NCBI RefSeq assembly: GCF_002075885.1
Contig: NZ_MDET01000045.1
Coordinates: 141,534-205,533, forward strand
DNA from: Manganibacter manganicus
Lineage (GTDB): Bacteria > Pseudomonadota > Alphaproteobacteria > Rhizobiales > Rhizobiaceae
Reading direction: 5' to 3'
DNA: 64,000 nucleotides
The notes below the pieces were generated by a model, which was not told the origin of the DNA, searched no databases, and saw only the letters and a list, made by a program, of their open reading frames with translations. Of the stretch, positions 9,420 to 17,096 are shown piece by piece. Every line of letters begins with the position of its first letter. Position 1 is the first letter of the stretch. A program made the translations under genes and the position numbers.

Positions 9420-9926
9420 ATGGCCGAAGACAAGAACGAGCAGCCGAAGGCCGCAGCAGGTAACGGCAATGGCAACGACGCCCAGCCGACACTCAACATC
9501 CTGGCGCAATATGTGAAGGATCTCTCCTTCGAGAATCCCGGCGCGCCGAACTCGCTGCGCGGCCGTGACCAGGCGCCCGGCATCGCCATCAACGTCAATG
9601 TCAACGCCAACCCGCTTTCCGACAACCAGTTCGACGTCGTGCTGACGCTAAACGCCAAGGCATCCGTCGAGAAGGACGTGCTGTTCAATGTCGAACTGGT
9701 CTATGGCGGCGTCTTCACCATCAGCGGCTTCCCGCAGGAGCACATGCTGCCGGTGTTGTTCATCGAATGCCCGCGCCTGCTGTTTCCCTTTGCGCGCCAG
9801 ATCATCGCCGAGGCGACCCGCAATGGCGGTTTCCCGCCGCTGATGCTCGATCCGATCGATTTCGCACAGATGTTTCAGCAGAGAATGGCCGAGGATCAGG
9901 CGGCATCCAAGGTCAAGGTGAGCTGA
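9420..9926 (+). CDS. secB: Protein-export chaperone SecB
   Basis: Cytosolic tetrameric chaperone that keeps preproteins unfolded and hands them to SecA. At 168 aa it is standard for alphaproteobacteria. A Gly/Asn-rich N-terminus is followed by LNILAQYVKDLSFENPGAP, the beta-sheet core (DVVLTLNAKA, VELVYGGVFTISG) and the substrate-groove region IECPRLLFPFARQIIAEATR, ending in GFPPLMLDPIDFAQMF. Transcription probably ends at the hairpin at 9956-9978, shared with the convergent dnaQ end. Confidence 0.96.
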   Translation: MAEDKNEQPKAAAGNGNGNDAQPTLNILAQYVKDLSFENPGAPNSLRGRDQAPGIAINVNVNANPLSDNQFDVVLTLNAKASVEKDVLFNVELVYGGVFTISGFPQEHMLPVLFIECPRLLFPFARQIIAEATRNGGFPPLMLDPIDFAQMFQQRMAEDQAASKVKVS

Positions 9927-9950
9927 CCTCCCTCGGCATTGAAAATTCCG

Positions 9951-9979
9951 AAGAAGCCCGGCCACGCGCCGGGCTTTTG
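9951..9979 (+). terminator. Intrinsic terminator between convergent secB and dnaQ
   Basis: GCCCGGC (9956-9962) pairs perfectly with GCCGGGC (9968-9974) around a 5-base loop and is followed by TTTT at 9975-9978. It lies 30 bp past the secB stop and just before the dnaQ stop on the other strand. The preceding GAAGAA gives a weak U-rich tail for the opposite strand too, so partial bidirectional action is possible. Confidence 0.8.
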
Positions 9980-9989
9980 TTATGAAGTT

Positions 9990-10694
9990 CTATTCCGTGG
10001 AAAATGTCCGCCATAGCGCCTTTTCGCCGAGCGTTTCGACCATGGCGGCATGAGCGGCACGCTCGGCCTCGCTGAGACGCGGCGGCAAGGGCGTGGGCCT
10101 TGCAATGACGGTGATGTGGGCGGCTTCAACCGCATCGCCGTTTTGGCCGCCGGCACTTGCCGTATCCAATATGAGCGCGGCCTGCTTTCCGCCGACCAGT
10201 TCGATGTAAACTTCCGCGAGCAGCTCGGAGTCGAGCAACGCGCCATGCTTGGTGCGGTGCGCATTGTCGATGCCGTAGCGCCGGCACAATGCATCCAGCG
10301 AATTCGGCCCCATCGGGTGTTTGCGGCGCGCCAGCGCCAGCGTGTCCACGACCCATTCCTGCCCGACCGCCGGATGGCCAAGGCGGGCGAACTCGGCGTT
10401 GATGAAGCCCATGTCGAAGCCGGCATTATGGGCAACCAGCTTGGCGCCATCGATGAAGGCGAGAAATTCCTCGGCGATCTCCGCGAAGCCCGGCTTCCCG
10501 ACCAGATGTTCGGCACTGATGCCATGCACGGCCTGAGCATCGACATTGATCGCGCGGCCCTGCGGGTTGATGTAATGGTGGAAGGTGCGGCCGGTGGGGA
10601 AACGGTTGACCATCTCGATACAGCCAAGCTCGATGATGCGATCTTCGCGCGCATCGAGGCCGGTGGTTTCAGTATCGAAAATGATTTCACGCAT
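9990..10694 (-). CDS. dnaQ: DNA polymerase III epsilon subunit (proofreading 3'-5' exonuclease)
   Basis: Proofreading exonuclease of the replicative polymerase, 234 aa. The DEDD motifs are visible: Exo I FDTETTGL (residues 5-12), Exo II NAGFDMGFINAEF at about 98 and Exo III with HGALLDSELLAEVY near 160. ATG 10694 is selected because GGAG lies 7 bases upstream and the protein then begins MREIIFDTETTG as in other DnaQ proteins; a longer frame to 10757 adds an unconserved stretch. It is convergent with secB and followed upstream by mscS. Confidence 0.95.
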   Translation of the reverse strand: MREIIFDTETTGLDAREDRIIELGCIEMVNRFPTGRTFHHYINPQGRAINVDAQAVHGISAEHLVGKPGFAEIAEEFLAFIDGAKLVAHNAGFDMGFINAEFARLGHPAVGQEWVVDTLALARRKHPMGPNSLDALCRRYGIDNAHRTKHGALLDSELLAEVYIELVGGKQAALILDTASAGGQNGDAVEAAHITVIARPTPLPPRLSEAERAAHAAMVETLGEKALWRTFSTE

Positions 10695-10769
10695 CGATTC
10701 GCTCCGTTCTGCGAAAGTGGCGGTTTGCGCCTCCATCGGCAAGGCTTTCCAGATCAAACATCTGGCTGC

Positions 10770-11921
10770 TCAGGCGCTCTGCGGCGATTCGGCCAGCCCT
10801 TGAAGAAACGGCTCTGGCGTCGGCCCTGATTTCTGGAAACTCAGGCCGTCCGGCATGTGAACGGTAGAAGTCGGGACGGCCAGTTCGCCACCATGCGCGC
10901 GCACAATGTTGCCGATCTTCAAAAGAATATCCTCCTTGATCGACATGTACTCATTGTAATCCGTGGTTTGCGTGAAGGCATACAGGAACATTTTCAGCGC
11001 GAAATCGCCATAGGAATCCATCTGGAAGACAAAGAAGTCGTGCTCGATACCCGGATGCTCGGAAAGCAGTTTGTTGGCGTCGGCAACGATGGCCGGCACC
11101 TTGTCGATATCGCGATAGCGCAGGTGCAGATATTCCTGAATGCGGCGCGCGGTCATGCGCGAATGGTTAATCAGGACCGCGGTATTGAACATCGCGTTCG
11201 GCACGTAGAACGGCCGGCGATCGAATCCCATAACGCGGGTGGCGCGCCAGCCGATCGACTGCACCTCGCCCATGACCTCCGTGCCGGGCATGATGATCCA
11301 CTCCCCGACCTTGAAAGGCCGGCTGGCGTAGATCGTCAAGCCGCCGAACAGATTGGCGACGAGCCCCTGGGCGGCGAAACCGATCGCGATGCCGCCAATG
11401 CCGCCGAACGCGAGAAGACCGGAAATCGAAAACCCAAGCGACTGCATGGCCACCAGAATTGCCGTGATGATGATGGCGGCGCGTATAAGCTTGCCAATCG
11501 CGTCGATGGCGGTCGGGTCGATATCCTGGCCCTTGTTCTTGGCGCGGGCCTGAAATCCAATCTCCATCCTGCCGACGGCGCGCAACAGGAACCATACGAC
11601 CAATGCAATAACCGCCAGATCGCGCGCAGGGGGGAAAAAACCAGACAGCAGCGTGAAACCGCCATCGCGGGTCAGAAAGCCGACCGCCAGCGTCAGGCCA
11701 ACAATCCAGATAACGCCGTGAACGGGTGGGTTAAGCGATTCCAGAATGGCGTTTCGCCATATATTCCCAGCCGATGCTTCCCTATTGATGAAGGGAACAA
11801 GAATCCTGTCCACGATCTTGTTAAGTATAAGGACCGCCAGAATAACCAGAAAAGCGAATCCAATATTTGTCCATAGGGCGTAATGGTCTCCCATCCATGC
11901 TTGCAGATCAGTTAAATTCAT
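10770..11921 (-). CDS. MscS-family mechanosensitive channel
   Basis: A 383-residue inner-membrane channel that opens on membrane tension to release solutes. There are several N-terminal hydrophobic segments (about 17-36, 70-85, 100-117, 145-165). The Gly/Ala-rich pore helix FGGIGGIAIGFAAQGLVANL lies at about 172-192, followed by the beta domain (SRPFKVGEWIIMPGTEVMGE, then VMGFDRRPFYVPNAMF). The C-terminal cytoplasmic part ends in a short Pro-rich tail. It stands alone between dnaQ (75 bp) and coaE (150 bp). Confidence 0.9.
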   Translation of the reverse strand: MNLTDLQAWMGDHYALWTNIGFAFLVILAVLILNKIVDRILVPFINREASAGNIWRNAILESLNPPVHGVIWIVGLTLAVGFLTRDGGFTLLSGFFPPARDLAVIALVVWFLLRAVGRMEIGFQARAKNKGQDIDPTAIDAIGKLIRAAIIITAILVAMQSLGFSISGLLAFGGIGGIAIGFAAQGLVANLFGGLTIYASRPFKVGEWIIMPGTEVMGEVQSIGWRATRVMGFDRRPFYVPNAMFNTAVLINHSRMTARRIQEYLHLRYRDIDKVPAIVADANKLLSEHPGIEHDFFVFQMDSYGDFALKMFLYAFTQTTDYNEYMSIKEDILLKIGNIVRAHGGELAVPTSTVHMPDGLSFQKSGPTPEPFLQGLAESPQSA

Positions 11922-12071
11922 CTGGAACGCGTCTCTTGTCTATCTTCTCAAAAGGCATGACTGAAGCATCGGCTCGGATGGGTCAAGAGCGGCCTTCCAT
12001 GCCGAACTTTCGATGATCGCATGAAACCGGTTCCGTTTTGCAATAGAACGTGTGAGGCGTCACCGCGCCGA

Positions 12072-12656
12072 CTAGGCCTTCGACAGCTTCGCAATGACGC
12101 GGCTGACGGCAGCGCGCGTCTCGTCAAAACTGCCGCTTGTGTCGATGACGAAATCGGCCTGCCGGCGCTTTTCGGCATCCGGCACTTGGCACGCCAGAAT
12201 GTGTTGGAATTTTTCTTCCGTCATGCCCGGCCGGGCGAGAACACGCTGACGCTGGATTTCCGCCGGGGCGCTGACCACGACAATCTTGTCAACGCGGTCG
12301 CGTCCGCCGGTTTCAAACAGGAGCGGGATATCCAGAACCGCCAGTGCCGTGCCGGCTGCGCGTTGCGCTGCCAAAAACGCATCGGCATCGGCGCGCACCA
12401 GAGGATGAACGATGGCTTCCAGTCTTTTCAGAGCCGCCGGGTCACCGAGCACGGAACGGGCAAGTGCCTGACGGTCCACCACCCCGTCTGTGACAGTGCC
12501 CGGAAACGCCGCCTCGATCAGCGGTGCGGCCTTTTCGGCATAGAGCCGGTGTACCGCCTCGTCGGAATCATGCACCGGCACGCCGGCATCGGCAAACATC
12601 GTACCGACGGTGGATTTGCCCATGCCGATCGAGCCGGTGAGGCCAATCACGATCAT
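12072..12656 (-). CDS. coaE: Dephospho-CoA kinase
   Basis: Last step of coenzyme A synthesis: phosphorylates the 3'-OH of dephospho-CoA. The protein has 194 aa, standard length, with the P-loop GLTGSIGMGKST at residues 5-16, DSDEAVHRLY at about 34, and VLDIPLLFETGGRDRVD near 110. The ATG overlaps the aroE stop (ATGA), so the two are translationally coupled in the order maf-aroE-coaE, an arrangement common in rhizobia near the origin. Confidence 0.95.
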   Translation of the reverse strand: MIVIGLTGSIGMGKSTVGTMFADAGVPVHDSDEAVHRLYAEKAAPLIEAAFPGTVTDGVVDRQALARSVLGDPAALKRLEAIVHPLVRADADAFLAAQRAAGTALAVLDIPLLFETGGRDRVDKIVVVSAPAEIQRQRVLARPGMTEEKFQHILACQVPDAEKRRQADFVIDTSGSFDETRAAVSRVIAKLSKA

Positions 12657-13504
12657 GCGGCACCGCCAAGATCGGCAACGATCAGGGCGCGCAATTCTGC
12701 CGTGACCTGAGGCCGGTGGCCAAACCAGCGCTCAAAACCGGGAACGGCCTGATGCAGCAGCATGCCGAGCCCGTCCACCGTCTTCAGGCCACGACGGCGA
12801 GCAGCAGCGAGCAGCGGCGTTTCGAGCGGCACATAGACGATGTCGGTGACCAGCGCGTGAGCCGGCAGGAGCGCCGGATCGGCAGGCAAGTCTCCGCCTC
12901 CCTCCTTGCCCTGCATACCGAGCGAGGTGGTGTTGACGAGCAGGCCGGCATCCCCGAGCAGGTCGGCAAGCGCGCCTGACGCATGTGCGGAGATGCCCGC
13001 GCCGAAGCGCGCGGCCAGGCTTTCGGCGCGGGCAAGCGTGCGGTTGGCGATGCGGATGTCGGCCACGCCGCGTGCTTTCAGCGCATGCACGACGGCGCGC
13101 GCCGCACCGCCGGCGCCAAGCACCACGGCAGGGCCGTTGGCCGCCCAACCGGGTGCCCGCGCATCGAGATTGGCGGCGAACCCATAGGCGTCGGTGTTGC
13201 CGCCGCACAGGATACCATCCTCGAACCACAGCGTATTGATCGCGCCGATGGCCTCGGCCGCTTCATCGCAACGGCCGACAGCGGCAAACGCCGCTTCCTT
13301 GTGAGGGATAGTGACATTGCCGCCGGCAAAGCCACATTCGGCAAGACTCGACAGGAACGCGCCAAGGTCCTGCGGCGCGACGTCGATGGCCCGGTAGGAA
13401 CCGTCGAGCCCAAGGGTTTTCAGCCAATGGCCATGGATCATCGGCGAACGCGAATGCGCGATCGGATGACCGATGACAAAAGCTCTCCTCGCAACCTCAG
13501 CCAT
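12653..13504 (-). CDS. aroE: Shikimate dehydrogenase (NADP)
   Basis: Reduces 3-dehydroshikimate to shikimate in aromatic amino acid synthesis. The protein has 283 aa. The substrate site GHPIAHSRSPMIHG is at residues 11-24, NVTIPHKE with the catalytic Lys is near 62, and the nucleotide-binding VVLGAGGAARAVVHAL is near 127. The NRTLARAESLAARF segment suits NADP. ATG 13504 has GGGG 7 bases upstream; a GTG four codons earlier (13516) is possible. Its 5' end overlaps the maf 3' end by 8 bases and its stop overlaps the coaE start. Confidence 0.95.
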   Translation of the reverse strand: MAEVARRAFVIGHPIAHSRSPMIHGHWLKTLGLDGSYRAIDVAPQDLGAFLSSLAECGFAGGNVTIPHKEAAFAAVGRCDEAAEAIGAINTLWFEDGILCGGNTDAYGFAANLDARAPGWAANGPAVVLGAGGAARAVVHALKARGVADIRIANRTLARAESLAARFGAGISAHASGALADLLGDAGLLVNTTSLGMQGKEGGGDLPADPALLPAHALVTDIVYVPLETPLLAAARRRGLKTVDGLGMLLHQAVPGFERWFGHRPQVTAELRALIVADLGGAA

Positions 13505-14096
13505 CGATGGCCCCACACCGTCGCAGTTCTACAAGCAACGGCAGCAGCGGCAGGCCGACAATGGTAAAATAGTCGCCTTCGATTTTCTCGAAGAGCTGGA
13601 TACCCTCACCCTCGATCTGATACGCGCCGACGCTTTGCAGGGCTCGTTCGCCGACCCGTGCCAGATGGCGCCCGATGAAGGCGGGATCGAGCTTGCGCAT
13701 GGTGAGGTTTGCGATGCCGACATGACGCCACAACACCTTGCCGTCGCGCGCCAGCACGGCCGCGCTGTTCAACTGATGCGTTTTGCCCGACAGCGCCAGC
13801 AGATGGCGGCGCGCACCCTCCATATCGGCGGGCTTGTGAAAGATTTCGTCGCCGAGAGACAATGTCTGGTCGCAGCCGAGAACCAGTGCGCCGGGCTTGC
13901 GTGTGCTGACATTTACGGCTTTGGCTTCGGCCAGCACCAAGGCGACATCCTCCGGCGAGGCGCCGCTATTCTTGAGCGGCGCTTCCAGTGTTCGCTCATC
14001 GAGTTCGGCCGGAACCGTCTCCACGGCAATACCGGCATCGATCAGGATCGCCTTGCGGAACGGACTGGCGGAGGCAAGAATAATTTTTTCGGTCAT
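13497..14096 (-). CDS. Maf-family nucleotide pyrophosphatase
   Basis: A 199-residue Maf/YceF-like house-cleaning NTP pyrophosphatase, probably removing modified or non-canonical nucleotides. Family signatures are ILASASPFRKAILIDAGI at residues 5-22, the VLGCDQTLSLGDEIFHKP active-site block and the VGAYQIEGEGIQLFEKIEGD substrate loop. ATG 14096 is preferred, with GAGGG about 8 bases upstream; the open frame extends to 14225 but that extra stretch is not conserved. First gene of the maf-aroE-coaE operon; overlaps aroE by 8 bases. Confidence 0.92.
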   Translation of the reverse strand: MTEKIILASASPFRKAILIDAGIAVETVPAELDERTLEAPLKNSGASPEDVALVLAEAKAVNVSTRKPGALVLGCDQTLSLGDEIFHKPADMEGARRHLLALSGKTHQLNSAAVLARDGKVLWRHVGIANLTMRKLDPAFIGRHLARVGERALQSVGAYQIEGEGIQLFEKIEGDYFTIVGLPLLPLLVELRRCGAIDG

Positions 14097-14157
14097 TGTC
14101 CAATCCCTCTTTCTCGTCGCTATAGCATGATGCGGGATGGCGGAAAGGGAAAGCGTC

Positions 14158-14979
14158 CTACCTTCCCTTACCGCGCAAGGCCAGGATCGCGGCAGCCGTC
14201 TCCTCGATCGAACGGCGGCTGACATCGATCATCGGCCAACCGTAACGCGTGCAGATCTGGCGGGCATAGGCGAGTTCCTCGGTGATCGTCGCCCGATCCA
14301 CATAGTCGGCGGATTCGTAATTCGTCGTTGCGCCCAGAATGCGGTTCTGGCGGACATGCGAAATCCGCTCGATCGTCGCGATCAGACCGACGATCAATGG
14401 TGCTTTGGCATCGACCAGCACCTGTGGTACCGGCACACCGAGTACGATCGGGATATTGGCGGTCTTGATGCCGCGATTGGCAAGATAGATGCTGGTCGGC
14501 GTCTTGGAGGTGCGTGAAATGCCGATCAGCACGATATCGGCATCATCCATATTGGCGGGCAACTGGCCGTCATCATGCTCCATGGTGAAATTCAGCGCAT
14601 CGATGCGGCGGAAATAATCGGCATCCAGCACATGCTGCGCGCCAACACGCCGGCCGGCCGGCGTGCCGAGATAGGATTGGAACACGCCAAGCACCGGCTC
14701 CAGAACCGAGACGCAAGGCAGGCCCATGGCCGCGCTGCGCTCGTCGATGCTGCGCGCCAATTGCTGATCGACCACCGTGTAGAGGATGATGCCAGGCTCT
14801 TCCTCGATGTCCTCGAACACCTTCATGAGTTGTTTGTCGTTACGCACCAGCGGATACATATGCTCGATCGCGCGTGCATCCTTGTATTGGGCTGCGGCAG
14901 CCCTTCCGGCCGCCAGCAGGGTCTCGCCAGTGGCATCCGAAATCAGGTGCAGATGAAAGAAGCTCTGGGGTTTGTTCAC
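14158..14979 (-). CDS. DUF299 bifunctional kinase/pyrophosphorylase (PPDK or PEP-synthase regulator)
   Basis: Family proteins phosphorylate and de-phosphorylate a Thr of pyruvate phosphate dikinase or PEP synthase, switching the enzyme off or on. At 273 aa it has the N-terminal HLHLISDATGETLLAAGRAA block and the P-loop-like GISRTSKTPTSIYLANRG at about 153-170. The C-terminus resembles NPxx-type rhizobial members that act on PPDK. The start is GTG at 14979, and a TGTGAACAA DnaA-box-like word overlaps that start codon. Its position directly left of the origin and hemE is the conserved alphaproteobacterial order. Confidence 0.9.
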   Translation of the reverse strand: MNKPQSFFHLHLISDATGETLLAAGRAAAAQYKDARAIEHMYPLVRNDKQLMKVFEDIEEEPGIILYTVVDQQLARSIDERSAAMGLPCVSVLEPVLGVFQSYLGTPAGRRVGAQHVLDADYFRRIDALNFTMEHDDGQLPANMDDADIVLIGISRTSKTPTSIYLANRGIKTANIPIVLGVPVPQVLVDAKAPLIVGLIATIERISHVRQNRILGATTNYESADYVDRATITEELAYARQICTRYGWPMIDVSRRSIEETAAAILALRGKGR

Positions 14980-15380
14980 AGGATCTGTGGGCTTTCTGTG
15001 GGTAAATGTGGGCAGCCGGACTGGAAGCGGTTACCGGTTCGGCACGACTGTATCAGATGCCGACTTGTCCACAATTCATGCCGCTGTCCGTTTGTTTTCC
15101 AACTTGGGGAAAAGAACGGGGAAGACATAGATCATTATGCCAAAACCCACAGGCGAGGTTTTCTCGGTTCGATCTGAAATCATTGAATCGGCAAAGTGAA
15201 TTCCATCCATCCACAAATTCCCGAACAGGGTTCACCGCTATACGCGACATTATGGTGGCTGGCCTTTTCCGGCACAGCATTGGACAAACGACAATCACCG
15301 ATTCCAACAGACTCTTAGAATCAAAAGACTCTTTTCTAAAAGATATTTGATTATTTATAGTTGTTCGAAGGCGAGAAAAA
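14972..15380. other. oriC: Probable chromosomal replication origin (oriC) between DUF299 gene and hemE
   Basis: About 400 bp without a gene. Candidate DnaA boxes (consensus TTATNCACA) are TTGTTCACA at 14972-14980, TTACCCACA on the minus strand at 14997-15005 and TTGTCCACA at 15065-15073, each one base off; CCATCCACA at 15207-15215 is two off. Three TGTGGG half-boxes at 14986, 14997 and 15007 are phased by 10-11 bp. A strongly AT-rich stretch (about 15305-15365) next to hemE could be the unwinding element. GANTC methylation sites occur at 15185, 15300, 15310, 15318 and 15327. No TTAA-N7-TTAA CtrA site was seen. In Caulobacter, Rickettsia and rhizobia the origin lies beside hemE, and gene orientation here also diverges from this point. 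Confidence 0.8.
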
Positions 15381-16409
15381 ATGGCTGAAACGCAATCCAT
15401 GCTGAGGGCGCTGAGAGGCGAAGCGGTGTTTCCACCCCCGCTCTGGATGATGCGCCAGGCGGGGCGTTATCTGCCTGAATATCGCGAGTTGCGCCGCAAA
15501 GCGGGCAGTTTCCTGGACCTTTGCTACAATCCGGATTTCGCGACTGAAGTGACTATGCAGCCGATCAGGCGGTTCGGCTTCGACGCTTCCATCCTGTTTT
15601 CCGATATTCTGGTCGTGCCGCATGCGCTTGGCCGCGACCTGAACTTCGAGGAGGGCCGTGGCCCGGTCCTTACGCCCATCACGGCAAGCGAAATAGCGGC
15701 ACTGAACACGGAAACGTTTCACGTGAATCTGGCGTCGGTTTATGAAACCGTGCGCCGGCTGCGCGAAAAACTGCCGGCCGAAACCACGCTGATCGGCTTT
15801 TGCGGCGCGCCCTGGACGGTGGCAACCTACATGATTGCCGGCCATGGCACGCCCGATCAGGCGCCAGCGCGGCTGTTTGCGTACCGCGAGCCGGAAGCGT
15901 TTCGCAAACTGCTCAGTATTCTGGCCGAGCAATCGGCGGCCTATCTGATCCGGCAGATCGAGGCCGGTGCCGATGTGGTGCAGATTTTCGATAGCTGGTC
16001 CGGTGTGCTGGACGAGGCTTCCTTTCAGGCCTATTGCGTCGAACCGGTCGCCGAGATCGTGCGGCGCGTGCATGCGGCGCATCCAGGGGTGCCGGTCATC
16101 GGCTTTCCGAAAGGCGCCGGCGCCAATTACGCCAGCTATCGCGAGCGGACCGGGGTGCAGGGGCTGGGGCTCGATTGGTCCGTGCCGCTTTCGCAGGTGC
16201 TTGCCTTGCAGCAGGGTGGCGCGGTGCAGGGTAATCTCGATCCGCTGCGACTCGTTGCCGGCGGCAAGGCGCTACACGAGGGCGTGGACAGGATTTTGAG
16301 GACGCTGGGCCAAGGCCCGCTGGTGTTCAATCTAGGGCATGGCATTATTCCGGAAACGCCGATCGCCCATGTCGAGGAAATGGTCAGACTGGTGAGGAAC
16401 GCGGCATGA
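15381..16409 (+). CDS. hemE: Uroporphyrinogen decarboxylase
   Basis: Decarboxylates the four acetate side chains of uroporphyrinogen III to give coproporphyrinogen III, for heme. At 342 aa it is standard length. Signatures are PPLWMMRQAGRYLPEYRELR at about residue 17, the catalytic-site FSDILVVPHALG, and GFCGAPWTVATYM with the Asp-bearing VQIFDSWSG. It is the first gene right of the presumed origin, and its promoter must lie in the GANTC-rich, AT-rich strip just upstream. Its stop overlaps the hemJ start (ATGA). Confidence 0.97.
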   Translation: MAETQSMLRALRGEAVFPPPLWMMRQAGRYLPEYRELRRKAGSFLDLCYNPDFATEVTMQPIRRFGFDASILFSDILVVPHALGRDLNFEEGRGPVLTPITASEIAALNTETFHVNLASVYETVRRLREKLPAETTLIGFCGAPWTVATYMIAGHGTPDQAPARLFAYREPEAFRKLLSILAEQSAAYLIRQIEAGADVVQIFDSWSGVLDEASFQAYCVEPVAEIVRRVHAAHPGVPVIGFPKGAGANYASYRERTGVQGLGLDWSVPLSQVLALQQGGAVQGNLDPLRLVAGGKALHEGVDRILRTLGQGPLVFNLGHGIIPETPIAHVEEMVRLVRNAA

Positions 16410-16948
16410 CGGCGACGGGAAACGCCAACCAGAACAGCGGCGCGATCGCTATGAAGCGCGCGGCCATCGCCATTGGCGTCTTTCTCGTTCTGACGGCGCT
16501 GCTGTTTTTGTTCGGCACGGATAGTTTCTATCCCTGGGCCAAGGCGATCCATGTGATCGCTGTCATCTCATGGATGGCCGGCATGCTCTATCTGCCGCGG
16601 CTGTTCGTCTATCATGTCGAGGCCGAAAAAGGGTCGGTTCAGTCCGAGACGTTCAAGGTGATGGAGCGGCGGCTTTTGCGCGGCATCATCAACCCGGCGA
16701 TGATCGTCACCTGGGTTTTCGGGCTATGGCTTGCCTGGAAAGGCTTCGGCTTCCAGGGTGGTTGGCTGCACGCCAAGATCGCGCTGGTCATCGTCATGTC
16801 GGCGATTCATGGCTATCTGTCGGCTTCAGTGCGGAAGTTTTCCGAAGATCGCAATGAAAAGCCCGCACGACACTGGCGCATCGTCAATGAAATTCCCACA
16901 TTGCTGATGATCGCGATCGTCATTCTGGTCATCGTCAAGCCGTTCTGA
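16406..16948 (+). CDS. hemJ: Protoporphyrinogen IX oxidase HemJ
   Basis: Oxidises protoporphyrinogen IX to protoporphyrin IX; the HemJ form replaces HemG/HemY in most alphaproteobacteria. The 180-residue membrane protein has hydrophobic segments at about 17-34, 45-65, 90-108, 115-133 and 160-178. The conserved AIHVIAVISWMAGMLYLPRLFVYH carries the heme-ligand-type His of the family. It overlaps hemE by 4 bases. ATG 16406 adds a short polar N-terminus; ATG 16451 is an alternative. Placement between hemE and rho supports the call. Confidence 0.92.
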   Translation: MTATGNANQNSGAIAMKRAAIAIGVFLVLTALLFLFGTDSFYPWAKAIHVIAVISWMAGMLYLPRLFVYHVEAEKGSVQSETFKVMERRLLRGIINPAMIVTWVFGLWLAWKGFGFQGGWLHAKIALVIVMSAIHGYLSASVRKFSEDRNEKPARHWRIVNEIPTLLMIAIVILVIVKPF

Positions 16949-17096
16949 TCCTGAAATCGTCGCTTGCGCTTTCGATGAGCCGGCGCTACACAACGGGTCT
17001 TCCTTTCGCCATGCGCCGCCTATCTTGTTTCGGCCGCGCGGGCATTCATCGCATTCAGTCGATTATTTTTCCCCCGCTCATGCCCAGAGTCCATCC

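Noticed and set aside
14972..15380. CtrA sites (TTAA-N7-TTAA) at the origin
   Set aside because: I looked for the motif and its TTAA half-sites in the gap and found none, so Caulobacter-style CtrA silencing is not supported here.
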